Source: DAOPXV01 sp964551445 (GTDB lineage Bacteria > Muiribacteriota > UBA9980). From it: a stretch of DNA of 64,000 bases. Where the stretch lies: the NCBI GenBank assembly GCA_964551445.1, contig CAZKCG010000005.1, forward strand, positions 62,001-126,000, read 5' to 3'. Positions within the stretch are counted from its first letter, which is position 1. The number at the start of each line of letters is the position of its first letter. Shown piece by piece: positions 8,726-18,162 of the stretch. A program made the translations under genes and the position numbers. Below the pieces are notes generated by a model, which made no database searches, had not been told where the DNA came from, and saw only the letters and a program-made list of their open reading frames with translations.

Positions 8726-11317
8726 TTAAGGCTTTTGATCCATAAAGCTGTTTATAGTGTTTTCTATCATTCCGAGATTGAAGGGCTTTCCGATTATTAC
8801 GTCGAATACTCCGTTGTCGATCTCGTCTTTTTCCAGATTATGGCTGTAAGCGGTTATGAGTCCGACCTTGATGGCGGGAAATTCTTTTCTTATGAACTTC
8901 GCTATTTCAAAGCCCGATATATCAGGCATTTTAAGATCGGTAAAGACTATTTCAAAACCGTATTCGTCTTTTTTCAGGATATCCAGCGCCTCTCCGCCTG
9001 AAGATGCGCATCGGACGCTGTGGCCGAGCAGTTTGATCATGTCTTCGAGGGCGGTGCGGATCTTTTCGTCGTCATCTACGATGAGAATGCTGGCTGAATG
9101 AACTGGCGGCCGGCTTTTTAGTATGGCAGAAACGCCGTTCTCCCGGCGCGAGGTCACGGGCAGGAAAACCGTGATTTCAGTGCCCTGGCCTATCGAGCTT
9201 TTAACCTTTATGTTGCCGTTATGTTTCAAGATCACGCCGTAAGAATAAGAAAGCCCCAGCCCGGTGCCGAGTTGTCCCTTGGTGCTGAAAAAGGGTATGA
9301 ATATTTTTTGCTGTATGTCTTTGCTCATGCCCATTCCGGTGTCGCGGAAAGATATCAGGATATTTCCGTCGGCCGAAAGCGCCGTTTTAATGAAAAGTTT
9401 TCCGCCTTTGGGCATTGCCTCTATGGCGTTGAAGGCGATGCTTATGAATACTTCCTGAAGCTCTTCATGATTTGATGAAGTATCCGGAATTTCACCGGGC
9501 TCGAAGTGGATCGTAAGCGATATGTTCCTGAGGTATTCTTCGGCATGGCATCTCATTTTTATTATGTCTACGGCTCCGCTTGCGGCCGCGTTGACGTTGA
9601 CCATCGAGAGCGGCGAGGAGGCCGAGTGTTTGGGAATGAAGGTCTGCATGCGCTTTATAATGTCCTCGCCGTCCTTGATGGTGTTTTCTATCACCTTCAG
9701 GGAGGCTATGGTTTTTTCATCTTTCGCGTTGCGCTGAAGCAGGCCGACGCGGCCGAGTATAACGGCCATAAGATTGTTGAAGTTATGCGCGATTCCCTTC
9801 GCTATCTCGCCGAGAAGATTTATTTTAACTTCATTTATAGTGTTTTCGTGACTGTTCTGCATCGTGATAACGGATCTTTTTATTTCGAAATAGTTCCCGG
9901 CCGATATCACGGCATTGGATAATACCCGGGAAGTCTTTTCGAACGCGAGCCTCGCCGTAGCGTCGAAAAAATCTTTTTCATCATGCGATAACAATATGAC
10001 ACCTGCGTTCAGGGAGCCGTCTGACAAGGGAATTATAAGCGCCGATGCGGCGTGAGCATTTCCCTTGCGAAAAGAGTAACATTCTCCGTCAACGGTTACT
10101 ACGCTCCGGCCTGCCGCGGCCGCGGAAATTATTATCCTGTAGGCCCGGGTCTTTAATACGGTTTCTATATGCTCTTTGTTTTTCGGATCGAACCCGGGGC
10201 CGCCTGAAACCGAAAGCGAGTTTTCAGCGGTAAGGGCCGCGCCGTATTTCGCTCCGGCGACGGCGCATAGATTGTTGATAAGCGATTTGAGATAATCTTC
10301 GAAAGTTTCAGCTGGAGTTTCCGCCGCTGGTATGGCCGCGATTATTCCGGATACCTTTTCGCTGACGAGAGATTCGAATTCAGAGGCGGTGTTTAGATCC
10401 AGTGCTTTGAGACGGGCCGCGGCGGTTTCGATAAAAATGAGGTCATGCTCCGGCAGTGGCCTGTCTTTAAGAGACTTTATAAGAACGAGACGGAAAAACG
10501 GCGGAACGCCGGTTATTCTATGGGCGCACTCAATCCTGACCGCCGCCGTCCGGCCGCTTTCGAACTGAAATAGTTCACGTTCGGATCTTTCGGCTTTCGA
10601 AGCGAGTTCGAATAAAAAGTCATCGCCGCGTCCCGCGAGAGAACTTATTTTTTCGTTTTTAAACATTATTTCGGGCCTTGCCGGATCGTTCATGTCTATT
10701 ATGAAGTCGGACATTTCACAATCGCTGAAAAAGGCGCGCAGGCCGTTCATGAAAAGCGTGAAATTTTCAGAAAATTTTTGGCGCCATACTCCGCAGTCGT
10801 TTTTTTCATTTTTTTCGCCGGCGCGGTCAATCGCTCCGAGTTTGGCAAGCATAACCGAAGAGAAGCTTTTTACTCTGGCAAGGATGGCGTCTAAAAGCCC
10901 GTCGCGGGTCCTGGCGTCGAAAGATATGCTGTCACGGATGGCGGTGTCGAATAACTTCAGAAGGTCGCCGCAGTATGCTTTCAGATACGCATCGGTTTTT
11001 TTTTCTATTTTGCCGTAAGCCGGTTCCGAGTTAAGGAAAGAAATGAAAGCTGACATGATGCCGGGATCAGGCGCGTCGCTTTTTATGTGTTCGCTGGAGA
11101 GCTTCTGCAGAAAGTCGACATGAAAAAACTTTTTTTCCGGCGCTACCGAGAAATTTTCGAGGAGAAGATAAAATCCGGAAAAAAGTTCCGGAATATCTTC
11201 AGGGCCGTGAGTTAATATCTTGTCACAAAAAAAGGTTATTATCTGGTTCTTTTTAAAACTATTGCCGTCTGACAATTTGCTCTCCGTTATTAAAATTGAG
11301 GCTTGAAAGAAGCTCAT
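8726..11317 (-). CDS. Soluble hybrid sensor histidine kinase with GAF-like domain and receiver
   Basis: An 863-residue protein without membrane segments. The N-terminal 1-300 is mainly helical and unassigned. About 335-470 looks like a GAF sensor domain. The kinase core has the phospho-accepting H511 in GIAHNFNN (NtrB-like H-box), N630 of the N box, the DTGMGM G1 box at 659 and the GTGLGLSYS G2 box near 685. A receiver domain occupies about 741-860, with the acidic cluster VDDD at 747-750 and phospho-acceptor D794 in VFTDLKMP. It would sense a cytoplasmic signal and pass phosphate internally or to another protein; no partner regulator is adjacent. The amylase and exporter follow in the same direction. 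The ATG has no ribosome-binding site and lies only a few bases from the predicted transcript start. Confidence 0.92.
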   Translation of the reverse strand: MSFFQASILITESKLSDGNSFKKNQIITFFCDKILTHGPEDIPELFSGFYLLLENFSVAPEKKFFHVDFLQKLSSEHIKSDAPDPGIMSAFISFLNSEPAYGKIEKKTDAYLKAYCGDLLKLFDTAIRDSISFDARTRDGLLDAILARVKSFSSVMLAKLGAIDRAGEKNEKNDCGVWRQKFSENFTLFMNGLRAFFSDCEMSDFIIDMNDPARPEIMFKNEKISSLAGRGDDFLFELASKAERSERELFQFESGRTAAVRIECAHRITGVPPFFRLVLIKSLKDRPLPEHDLIFIETAAARLKALDLNTASEFESLVSEKVSGIIAAIPAAETPAETFEDYLKSLINNLCAVAGAKYGAALTAENSLSVSGGPGFDPKNKEHIETVLKTRAYRIIISAAAAGRSVVTVDGECYSFRKGNAHAASALIIPLSDGSLNAGVILLSHDEKDFFDATARLAFEKTSRVLSNAVISAGNYFEIKRSVITMQNSHENTINEVKINLLGEIAKGIAHNFNNLMAVILGRVGLLQRNAKDEKTIASLKVIENTIKDGEDIIKRMQTFIPKHSASSPLSMVNVNAAASGAVDIIKMRCHAEEYLRNISLTIHFEPGEIPDTSSNHEELQEVFISIAFNAIEAMPKGGKLFIKTALSADGNILISFRDTGMGMSKDIQQKIFIPFFSTKGQLGTGLGLSYSYGVILKHNGNIKVKSSIGQGTEITVFLPVTSRRENGVSAILKSRPPVHSASILIVDDDEKIRTALEDMIKLLGHSVRCASSGGEALDILKKDEYGFEIVFTDLKMPDISGFEIAKFIRKEFPAIKVGLITAYSHNLEKDEIDNGVFDVIIGKPFNLGMIENTINSFMDQKP

Positions 11318-11327
11318 TAACCGGTAA

Positions 11328-11356
11328 ATTTTACTTTATAATCGGCTAAAAGTCAA
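11328..11356 (-). promoter_or_regulatory. Promoter of the hybrid kinase gene, nearly leaderless
   Basis: On the minus strand TTGACT (11351-11356), a 17-bp spacer and TAAAAT (11328-11333). The start codon ends the short stretch at 11317, so the predicted transcript would have a leader of about 3-5 bases. No Shine-Dalgarno sequence is visible. Confidence 0.65.
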
Positions 11357-11439
11357 GAAGGTTTTGCGCGGCTGTCCGCGCCGGATACTAATTAAAAAGG
11401 CGGCAATGACAAATTTAAAATTAGTATCGCCGACATTTG

Positions 11440-11468
11440 TTGACAAACTCGATTTAATTTATTATTAT
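11440..11468 (+). promoter_or_regulatory. Promoter of the sugar nucleotidyltransferase gene
   Basis: TTGACA (11440-11445), 17-bp spacer, TATTAT (11463-11468). A leader of about 75 bases precedes the ATG at 11550. Near-consensus sigma-70 site. Confidence 0.78.
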
Positions 11469-11549
11469 ATTGCCTTACAACCGGTTTGAAAATATAGAAA
11501 GAGCGGCAAACAAAAAAGCCGCGCGGTGAATTAAAGGGGAGTGTTCAAA

Positions 11550-12617
11550 ATGAAGGGAATTATTCTTGTCGGCGGTTATGGTACCCGCCTGAGGCCTCTT
11601 ACCACGAATATACCCAAGCCCGTGGTTCCAATAGTCAATAAGCCTTTTATGCTGTATCAAATTGAACTTCTCAAAATGTATGGCGTCACCGAAATAGTCC
11701 TTGCTATAGGTCATTTGAGCGACTATATTAAAAAAACGCTGGGGAACGGAAAGCATTATGGAGTTAAACTTACCTATTCCCTCGAAAAAGAACCGCTCGG
11801 AACCGGCGGCGCTGTTAAACTCGCTTCAAAGCACATCGACGGCGAGGGCGCTTTCATTTTAAACGGAGACGTTCTTACCGACATAAATCTTGAAAAGCTT
11901 CATAAACTTCATAAAGCGAAAAAATCCAAGGTCACCGTCGCGCTTGTGCCCGTGGCGGATCCGAGTAAATACGGCCTTGTCGAAACCCTGGATAGCGGAG
12001 CTATAAGGGCATTTGTTGAAAAACCGGGCCAGAGCGAGATAACGACCAACATGATAAACGCCGGCGCTTATTATTTCGATAATGACGTATTCGATATGAT
12101 ACCGCCCGGAGTTAACTATTCACTGGAAAGAGGCCTTTACCCTTCCCTGCTTGAAAAGAAAATTCCGTTTTACGCATATTCAGCCCCGGACGATTACTGG
12201 ATAGACATCGGTACGCCGCTGAAATATCTCGAAGCCAACAAGGATATTCTCGAGGACAGGGTCAATATAAGGATATCGGATATGAAAAGGTCCGGCACCG
12301 TTTTTTACGGCGAGGACGTCAATATCAGCAAAAAGGTCAGAATGCTTTCGATGGCCGCGATCGGCAATAAAACCATAATTCAGGCCAATGCCACCGTCAC
12401 CGACCATTCGGTGATAGGAAACCACTGCATAATCGAAGAGGGCGCTCAGATACTTGGTTCCGTCATACTCGACAATACTTTTATAGGAAAGAACGCCAGG
12501 ATCGTAAATTCCATAATCGGCCAGAACTGCAAGATAATGCCTTTCGCTTCAATAGAAGGCGGTATGCTGAAGGTCATCGGCGACGGTTCGTATATCCCTG
12601 AATATTCGAGAATTTAA
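11550..12617 (+). CDS. NDP-sugar pyrophosphorylase (nucleotidyltransferase) with LbH tail
   Basis: A 355-residue sugar-1-phosphate nucleotidyltransferase. The N-terminal Rossmann-like domain carries the signature GGYGTRLRPLT and the N-G-D metal-binding triplet in ILNGDVLTD. The C-terminal part is a left-handed beta-helix (hexapeptide-like repeats around VIGNHCIIEEGAQILGSVIL). This architecture is that of mannose-1-phosphate guanylyltransferases and glucose-1-phosphate uridylyl- or thymidylyltransferases; the base and sugar cannot be decided by eye. The ATG at 11550 is preferred over GTG at 11541 because the AGGGGA ribosome-binding site (11534-11540) directly abuts the GTG but is 9 bases from the ATG. 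It starts the polysaccharide region, and the heparinase-like gene follows after 52 bp. Confidence 0.9.
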   Translation: MKGIILVGGYGTRLRPLTTNIPKPVVPIVNKPFMLYQIELLKMYGVTEIVLAIGHLSDYIKKTLGNGKHYGVKLTYSLEKEPLGTGGAVKLASKHIDGEGAFILNGDVLTDINLEKLHKLHKAKKSKVTVALVPVADPSKYGLVETLDSGAIRAFVEKPGQSEITTNMINAGAYYFDNDVFDMIPPGVNYSLERGLYPSLLEKKIPFYAYSAPDDYWIDIGTPLKYLEANKDILEDRVNIRISDMKRSGTVFYGEDVNISKKVRMLSMAAIGNKTIIQANATVTDHSVIGNHCIIEEGAQILGSVILDNTFIGKNARIVNSIIGQNCKIMPFASIEGGMLKVIGDGSYIPEYSRI

Positions 12618-12669
12618 ATATACTTCATATTTCCAGGCCCGCGCTAATTTTTCTGAAAGGTGAAATGAT

Positions 12670-15600
12670 TTGTACAATCTATTTAAAAGGATACTTCGCA
12701 AGACCTATCTTCGTTATTCGCTGTCCAAAAAAACTCCGCGTCTTTTTTCGCTGGCTTTGCGCTATTTCGATTCCGACTTCGGCCATCTTAAAATAGAGAT
12801 ATTCGATCACGAAAAAATGGGGTTTTCGACATTCGGGTTTCTCGCCTCCGCGAGAAGCTATAAATGGCTTGAGGCGACGGTTAGCGCCGATATCGAAAGG
12901 TTTCCGTGCGCGGCAGGACTGCCGCTTGTTTTTCGTCTTTCCGGGCCGCTTTCGGGGCATCCGGGGGCCGTCGTGTTCACTTCCATAAGTCTTTACGCCG
13001 GATACGACATAGACCCGCTGGTATATTTCGTCGGCGGATTCGAGGCGCCATTGCGAGCGTCCGTTCTAAATAAAATTGAGGATCCCGTCCGAGCCGCTAA
13101 TGAAATGTCCGGATCGGTCTCCGCTATTTCAGGATGGACAGGCCGTTTTATTCTTGAAGGCCGCCCGGTATTCGGTCTTATGGTTTCAAATGAGGGAAGG
13201 CGTGACGGATATTTTCAGATGCGCGGGGTAGCAGAAACGCTTTCCGCCAGATTTCCGCTTTCATTTCCCGCGGCGGCCCCTTCGGTAAAATTGCCGGAAA
13301 ATAGCGGGACGGTGAAAACCGATGCCGCTGATTTAAATGCTATTGCGGATAACGCTTGCTCCGCGGCTCCGCTCGACGAGGCTGAAACCGGCGAAGAAAA
13401 GAAAAACGGGATTATATCAACCGCCGCCGAAGTAGAAGCCGTTCCGGAAAACGAACCGGAAAAACCGCTTGAGAAGAGCTCAGTTGAAACTGCGCCATCT
13501 GAAACGCTACAACCGCCGGCGAACGAAGAACCGATTTCCGCCGGGAGCGTCAAGTCGTCTAAAACCGAAAAACCTTTTACGCCGTATTTTTTCTCGGATG
13601 ACGCTTCCTGGCCTTTAAAACTGAAGGAGCTGGACCCCGTTTTCGTCTCGGGCGTTATCGAACGCGCCGATATTATCGCGGCGGGCCGTCTCGGCGTCAT
13701 GAACAAAACTTTCGAGATCGGAGAAAAATTTGATTTCAATAATGATTTTAGCGGCGGAACATGGCCGGATTTCGACTCCGAGGCCCTTTATTTGAAAATA
13801 GTTCCTTACCCGGTCTGGAAAACCCCGGCTCAAAAAAACGATTCTAATGGAGATCCCCTCGCCGCTTTTCATTTTTCGAAACAATCGTTCCTTATTACGC
13901 TCGGCCTTGCCTTTAAATTAACTTCGGATCCTAAATACGCTTCCGCGGCTTTTGATTTTTTCAGCCGTTTCCGCCAAAAGACCTCGGCCGGCAGAGGAAT
14001 ATCATATTCGAGTCCCTCGGCCGTAGCGCAAAGAGCCGTATCATGGGCGCTTTGCCGCGAACTTTTCAGCAAATATGAACCGGAAGGAAACCCTTTTGAA
14101 AACGAAGAGTTTATGCCGGCGCTCGCTGCCGAGGTTTCTTACGCTCTCGGCCGCGTTTCTTCGCGCGAGAACATTTTGTGCCCGGCCGAGATAATTATGA
14201 GCCTGCTTCCGGTGTACGGCCTTCTTGTTCTGAATCCTGATTTTCCTGAAAGAAGATCAGTGCTTGAAAAAGTTTTTGGCGATATCCAGCGATATCTGTC
14301 GGAACTGATAAATTCCGAAGGTTCATATCTTGACGGTTCGCTGCCCGCGATTTACTCTATCTATCAGGGAATGGTGTTCGCGCTGGCTTCGTCGCTCAAG
14401 GCGGGAACGCCATCAGCCCCGGCGCTTCAGCGCAAACTTTCGGCCGATCCGGCCTTTCTCGGGAAAATATTTTCCGTCTCGAATTTTTTAAGGTCCATGG
14501 CTCTTCCCGACGGGCGGCTGCCTTTGATATCTGACCATTTTCCGGAGTTTCATCTTCCTTTCAGTTATAAAGAAGGCCTTGATCTGCTTCCGCTTTTTCA
14601 GCTGGTATCTTTTATCACCGGTGAAAAGGAACTTAAATATCTTACCGCCAACCACAAAATGGCTGAAATAATGATGCTTTTTGGTGAAGATGGCGTTTCG
14701 AAGTTTGCCGCGCTGCCGGTTTCTCCGGCCGGTGAAATAAGGACCGCGTTCGAAAGAACTGGATATTATGTTTCATCGAGTTCCTTCGGTCCTTATTCTG
14801 AAACCGCTTCGGCCACCAAGATATTCTTTGACGCCGGGGTCCATCCGTCGCCCGATGGAGATGATCCATGGAAATGCGCTCTGGCGCACGCGGATATGCA
14901 GTCTTTCGGGATCTATCACGGCGGGACCGATTTTATCTGCGACGCGGGCCCTTCGATCGTCCACGGCGGAAACAAATACGGCGAACACCTCAGGTCGGCC
15001 CGCGCGCATAACGTCGTCATACTCGGCAAGTCGGCTTTTTATTCGGCAGACAGGGACCTTGGGATGCTTCAAATGCCGATGCCGCATAACGTTAAATTTT
15101 CCGACGACGCTGAAAAGGCAAGTTTTTCGTGCACCCACGACGGCTATGAAGCCGCCGGCCTCGAAGCCGCCGTCAGAAGAATGATGTTTTTCGTAAAACC
15201 TTATTATCTGCTGGTCGTCGATGACGTGTTAAGTTCGCGCAAGCGCCCTTCGCTTATTGACGCGGAAATATACTTTCACCTCTCGCCTGACGTTATAACG
15301 GCCGAGTCGAATTCTTTCTTTCATTCGCATCCTGTCGTTCTAAGAAGCCGCAAGTCGGAGGCGCGGATCGTGATGATAACCAATTCCCTTCAAAAGGTCA
15401 CGACTTCCTTCTACAGGGGATCGCAGAAGCCTTTCATGGGATGGCATTCCCCGGAATACGGGATCGTGAGCGAATCCACGACCGTTATCAATTCCGTCAG
15501 CCTGGCCAAGGCTCCGTTTAGAGTTTGCGAACTTTTTTATTTCATAAATTCGGACGACAATTTCAGCGCTCTTACCAAAACCATTAAATTTAAAGCGGAT

Positions 15601-15699
15601 AAGCCGGGCCAGGATATGGAGATATATCACCGCGGCATGAAAGACGTGATCAAGATAAATGAAAAAATGGAATTCGAACTTTATAGAAACGGCATTTAG
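12670..15699 (+). CDS. Heparinase II/III-like protein with long acidic linker
   Basis: A 1,009-residue protein starting at TTG, with ribosome-binding site AAAGGTGA (12656-12663). Residues 1-210 form an unassigned beta-rich domain. About 215-315 is a low-complexity A/E/P/S-rich linker. The middle (320-700) is mainly helical, like the alpha/alpha toroid of polysaccharide lyases. The last third is a heparinase II/III domain, with AHADMQSFGIYHGG and GEHLRSARAHNVVI as the His-rich signatures. The family cleaves uronic-acid polysaccharides by beta-elimination. No signal peptide is evident, so it may act in the cytoplasm or use an unknown route; some polysaccharide loci carry such proteins as biosynthetic accessories. 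It lies behind the nucleotidyltransferase and ahead of a terminator. Domain call confident, activity inferred. Confidence 0.8.
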   Translation: MYNLFKRILRKTYLRYSLSKKTPRLFSLALRYFDSDFGHLKIEIFDHEKMGFSTFGFLASARSYKWLEATVSADIERFPCAAGLPLVFRLSGPLSGHPGAVVFTSISLYAGYDIDPLVYFVGGFEAPLRASVLNKIEDPVRAANEMSGSVSAISGWTGRFILEGRPVFGLMVSNEGRRDGYFQMRGVAETLSARFPLSFPAAAPSVKLPENSGTVKTDAADLNAIADNACSAAPLDEAETGEEKKNGIISTAAEVEAVPENEPEKPLEKSSVETAPSETLQPPANEEPISAGSVKSSKTEKPFTPYFFSDDASWPLKLKELDPVFVSGVIERADIIAAGRLGVMNKTFEIGEKFDFNNDFSGGTWPDFDSEALYLKIVPYPVWKTPAQKNDSNGDPLAAFHFSKQSFLITLGLAFKLTSDPKYASAAFDFFSRFRQKTSAGRGISYSSPSAVAQRAVSWALCRELFSKYEPEGNPFENEEFMPALAAEVSYALGRVSSRENILCPAEIIMSLLPVYGLLVLNPDFPERRSVLEKVFGDIQRYLSELINSEGSYLDGSLPAIYSIYQGMVFALASSLKAGTPSAPALQRKLSADPAFLGKIFSVSNFLRSMALPDGRLPLISDHFPEFHLPFSYKEGLDLLPLFQLVSFITGEKELKYLTANHKMAEIMMLFGEDGVSKFAALPVSPAGEIRTAFERTGYYVSSSSFGPYSETASATKIFFDAGVHPSPDGDDPWKCALAHADMQSFGIYHGGTDFICDAGPSIVHGGNKYGEHLRSARAHNVVILGKSAFYSADRDLGMLQMPMPHNVKFSDDAEKASFSCTHDGYEAAGLEAAVRRMMFFVKPYYLLVVDDVLSSRKRPSLIDAEIYFHLSPDVITAESNSFFHSHPVVLRSRKSEARIVMITNSLQKVTTSFYRGSQKPFMGWHSPEYGIVSESTTVINSVSLAKAPFRVCELFYFINSDDNFSALTKTIKFKADKPGQDMEIYHRGMKDVIKINEKMEFELYRNGI

Positions 15700-15788
15700 C
15701 GCGGCGGAAAAACTTCAGGCTTTTAAAAGAATGGCCTGGATGATCTTCAGCGCGAATTAAGTATCAGCGGCAGGGTAAACAGTAAAAT

Positions 15789-15835
15789 AAAAAAAGGGCC
15801 GTCCCGGAATATAATTTCGAAACGGCCCTTTTTTT
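15789..15835. terminator. Bidirectional intrinsic terminator
   Basis: A perfect 14-bp stem (15789-15802 with 15822-15835): GGGCCGT/ACGGCCC with A7 on one side and T7 on the other, so it can work on both strands. It serves the convergent heparinase-like (+) and CoA-binding (-) genes. Confidence 0.85.
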
Positions 15836-15899
15836 ATTTTTTGAGTATTGTTTATTTAGTTTAGGACGGGTCAATGCTGATTTTATCGATATTATATTG

Positions 15900-16316
15900 T
15901 CAGCATCCCGTGGCCGCGCAGACCATGATGCATGGTCCATAAATGCTTTTAACTCCGAGTTTTTCGCATTCGGCGACGACCGTGTCGTCATAGGCTCCGG
16001 GCTGGAACCATATCGTTTCAATATTTTTTTCGGCGCACTGTTTGATGATCGAAAGCGATCGCGCGGGCGGAAGAACCACATTCACGAATCTGACGAAGGC
16101 CGGAAGGCTCGTTATGTCAGGGTAGCATTCTGCGCCTTCGATCTCTTTTTCGGAAGGATTGACCGGAACCACTTTATAGCCTTTTGAGACAAGATTTTTA
16201 AGGATTATATTGCCGTATTTTTCTGTGTTTTTGCTGGCGCCGGCAAGCGCGAACGCGCGCGCGGCGAGGAATTCTTTTATAAGGTGATCGAATTTTATAT
16301 CGGTTTGCGAGCTCAT
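15900..16316 (-). CDS. CoA-binding domain protein
   Basis: A 138-residue single-domain Rossmann-like protein of the CoA_binding_2 (YccU-like) family, which is about 130-150 residues long. The nucleotide-binding start is FALAGASKNTEKYG (residues 23-36), followed by KGYKVVPVNPSEKEIEG and the C-terminal LGVKSIYGPCIMV. The family binds CoA or a similar nucleotide and its physiological role is poorly known. An AGGAG ribosome-binding site precedes the ATG. It lies 132 bp downstream of the thioredoxin-like gene on the same strand, with no clear promoter between them. Confidence 0.88.
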   Translation of the reverse strand: MSSQTDIKFDHLIKEFLAARAFALAGASKNTEKYGNIILKNLVSKGYKVVPVNPSEKEIEGAECYPDITSLPAFVRFVNVVLPPARSLSIIKQCAEKNIETIWFQPGAYDDTVVAECEKLGVKSIYGPCIMVCAATGC

Positions 16317-16448
16317 TTATTATCTCCTGATTTTATAGAAACTGACGCGGAACAACGGCAATTCGTGTTTGCCGTTTATATAACGCGCTGAATTTGTTGC
16401 GAATATGATCGGATCGAAATTTTCCGGGTACTGAAAGACGCGCGGGAA

Positions 16449-17675
16449 TTATTTCTGGTTCAACGCGTCGAACCGGTCTTTCTGAGTTGCGGCTTTTTTG
16501 ATCTTTTCGATCTCCGATGAGAGTTCTGCGACGCTTGAGCCGGAACCGATATATTGAACCTCGCGCGCCTTTGCGTCGATCAAAAATACCGCTGGAATGC
16601 TTTTTACGCCGTACTTCTGCATGGCGCGTCCCGAGTCTTCCATGTAAATGCGCCATTTTACTTCAGGATGAGCGGCCAGGTATTTATTTATGACCGCCGC
16701 ATTTTCTTTATAGGTGATAGCGAAAACTTCGATATCGTCATTATATTTTGAATATACTTCGGCGAGTTTCGGCCTGAACGCTGAGCAGTCAGTGCACCAT
16801 GTGGCCCAGAATTCTACGAGCCATATCTTGTTTTCAGCGCAGTTTATGCCTTCCGTGTGAAGCGCCACTTCGGTTCCGTCGAGTTTATTCATAACGAATC
16901 CAGGCGCTTTCACGCCGATCATCATGTTGTTTCCCATAAGCCAGTCTACCGAGCGGTACATAACTTCGGAACGGTTCTTGGCGCCGCTTATGCCTTCGAT
17001 GCCGAAACCCATATAGCAGGCTCTGAAAGTACATGTCTGGACCTTGATCCCGGCGACGAGCGTCTGCGCGGCGTCGTAATAAAATATCGGCTCGCAGTTG
17101 TCGACGGGTTCGATCGCGTCGCAGTGAGTGAGATCGGCCGCGCTGTCAGCGCCGGGTTTTTCGCTGTTGAAATCGATCGTCATTCCGTTGGTTATGAAGT
17201 CGCGGTTCACTCCGTAGATGTGTTTGGGATAGTAGTTCTTTTCGGTGATATTGACCCTCAGGTAGCCCGGAAGCTGTGAATTGTAGGCCGCGTCGCCAAG
17301 GTCCTGCCCGAATAAAAGCAGCGCTCCCTTCGATGAGACAAAATCCATTATTACGCCGGCTTCTTCTTCGGTGATGGCGGAAGATGCGGCAAAACGCGGA
17401 TTGGTGGCTCTTATTATGACGCCTTTCTGATATTCGAGGGCCTTGTCGATATTGAGCTGGCCGCTGGCCTGGATATCCCAGATGTCGAATTTTATGCCGT
17501 TGTCTTTCAGCGCTTTTATATAATACTGGCTATAATTATCGGCCGCGCCGTACAGGACGAGAAGGACGGGTTTTCCGTTCCACTGCGCGTGGCAGGCTGA
17601 AGAATACATATTCGTTATAAATAATATACTAATTATTAATATTGCGCCGAGGAATAATCTTCTTGTTTTTAGCAT
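16449..17675 (-). CDS. Exported TlpA-like thiol-disulfide protein with N-terminal GATase-like domain
   Basis: A 408-residue protein with a signal peptide or membrane anchor at 7-30. About 35-250 resembles a ThuA/DUF4350-like Rossmann domain (VLLVLYGAADN, then a GALLLFGQDLGD strand-loop); this is tentative. Residues 255-400 are a TlpA/thioredoxin domain with the redox motif W-C294-T-D-C297 and the cis-Pro segment SIPAVFLID. It probably reduces or carries disulfides in the periplasm, as TlpA/ResA proteins do; several Cys in the middle domain (185, 194, 215, 220) could be substrates or structural. The promoter at 17733-17761 drives it, and a GGAGTG ribosome-binding site precedes the ATG. Confidence 0.85.
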   Translation of the reverse strand: MLKTRRLFLGAILIISILFITNMYSSACHAQWNGKPVLLVLYGAADNYSQYYIKALKDNGIKFDIWDIQASGQLNIDKALEYQKGVIIRATNPRFAASSAITEEEAGVIMDFVSSKGALLLFGQDLGDAAYNSQLPGYLRVNITEKNYYPKHIYGVNRDFITNGMTIDFNSEKPGADSAADLTHCDAIEPVDNCEPIFYYDAAQTLVAGIKVQTCTFRACYMGFGIEGISGAKNRSEVMYRSVDWLMGNNMMIGVKAPGFVMNKLDGTEVALHTEGINCAENKIWLVEFWATWCTDCSAFRPKLAEVYSKYNDDIEVFAITYKENAAVINKYLAAHPEVKWRIYMEDSGRAMQKYGVKSIPAVFLIDAKAREVQYIGSGSSVAELSSEIEKIKKAATQKDRFDALNQK

Positions 17676-17732
17676 GTTTTCACTCCGATTATCGAAAAAT
17701 ATAATTTTGAGTTTTGAAAAACTTGTGTATTG

Positions 17733-17761
17733 ATTATATAAAATTTTTTCTTATTAGTCAA
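17733..17761 (-). promoter_or_regulatory. Promoter of the TlpA-like gene
   Basis: On the minus strand TTGACT (17756-17761), 17-bp spacer, TATAAT (17733-17738). Leader of about 50 bases. Confidence 0.78.
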
Positions 17762-18162
17762 TAGTATTTTTAAATTCATTATAACCGCCGGCATTGACAT
17801 CGAAAATGTTGTGAAATAGTGGGCCGGGCGTTTAAACGGGCCGTAAGTTCGGGATCGATTTCCCGTTTGCGCTCCGTCTTTACTAACAAGCCGGGGTGAA
17901 AATAAAATGTCGATGAAACAATCGCGTTTAAAGACCGGATCACTGTTCTATTCTTAAATTGTATATATTTTTTCTCCGGCATACTTTATATTTCGCTTTT
18001 TTTATGGTATAAGTAAGAGTCTGGGCGGGACCGTCCTGGATCATCCGGCGTTTTTTTTATGCGGCGGTTGCGGCCCTCTCATGCCCGGCCGCGGTTCATC
18101 AAAACCGCTGCTTTGCAGGCTGGACGGGGAATTGACGCGCAAGCGGAAGGCTGCGAAATGTA
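17762..18162 (+). other. 400-bp non-coding stretch with three adjacent GC hairpins
   Basis: No convincing gene. An extended -10 (TG, then TATAAG at 18008-18013) could start a plus-strand transcript toward the gene at 18163. Downstream lie three adjacent hairpins: GCGGCC/GGCCGC (18070-18075 with 18087-18092), GCGGTT/AACCGC (18091-18096 with 18103-18108) and CTGC/GCAG (18108-18111 with 18115-18118). The first two share bases, so they exclude each other. No known riboswitch class was recognised. Confidence 0.35.

Noticed and set aside
8705..11018. Several plus-strand open frames opposite the histidine kinase
   Set aside because: They are shadows in antisense frames of a gene with complete kinase and receiver motifs.
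11541..11549. GTG start for the nucleotidyltransferase
   Set aside because: It touches the AGGGGA ribosome-binding site; ATG 11550 is spaced correctly and matches the family N-terminus.
17779..17982. 67-codon minus-strand open frame in the intergenic region
   Set aside because: No ribosome-binding site, no recognisable sequence, and it lies upstream of a well-placed promoter for a different gene.
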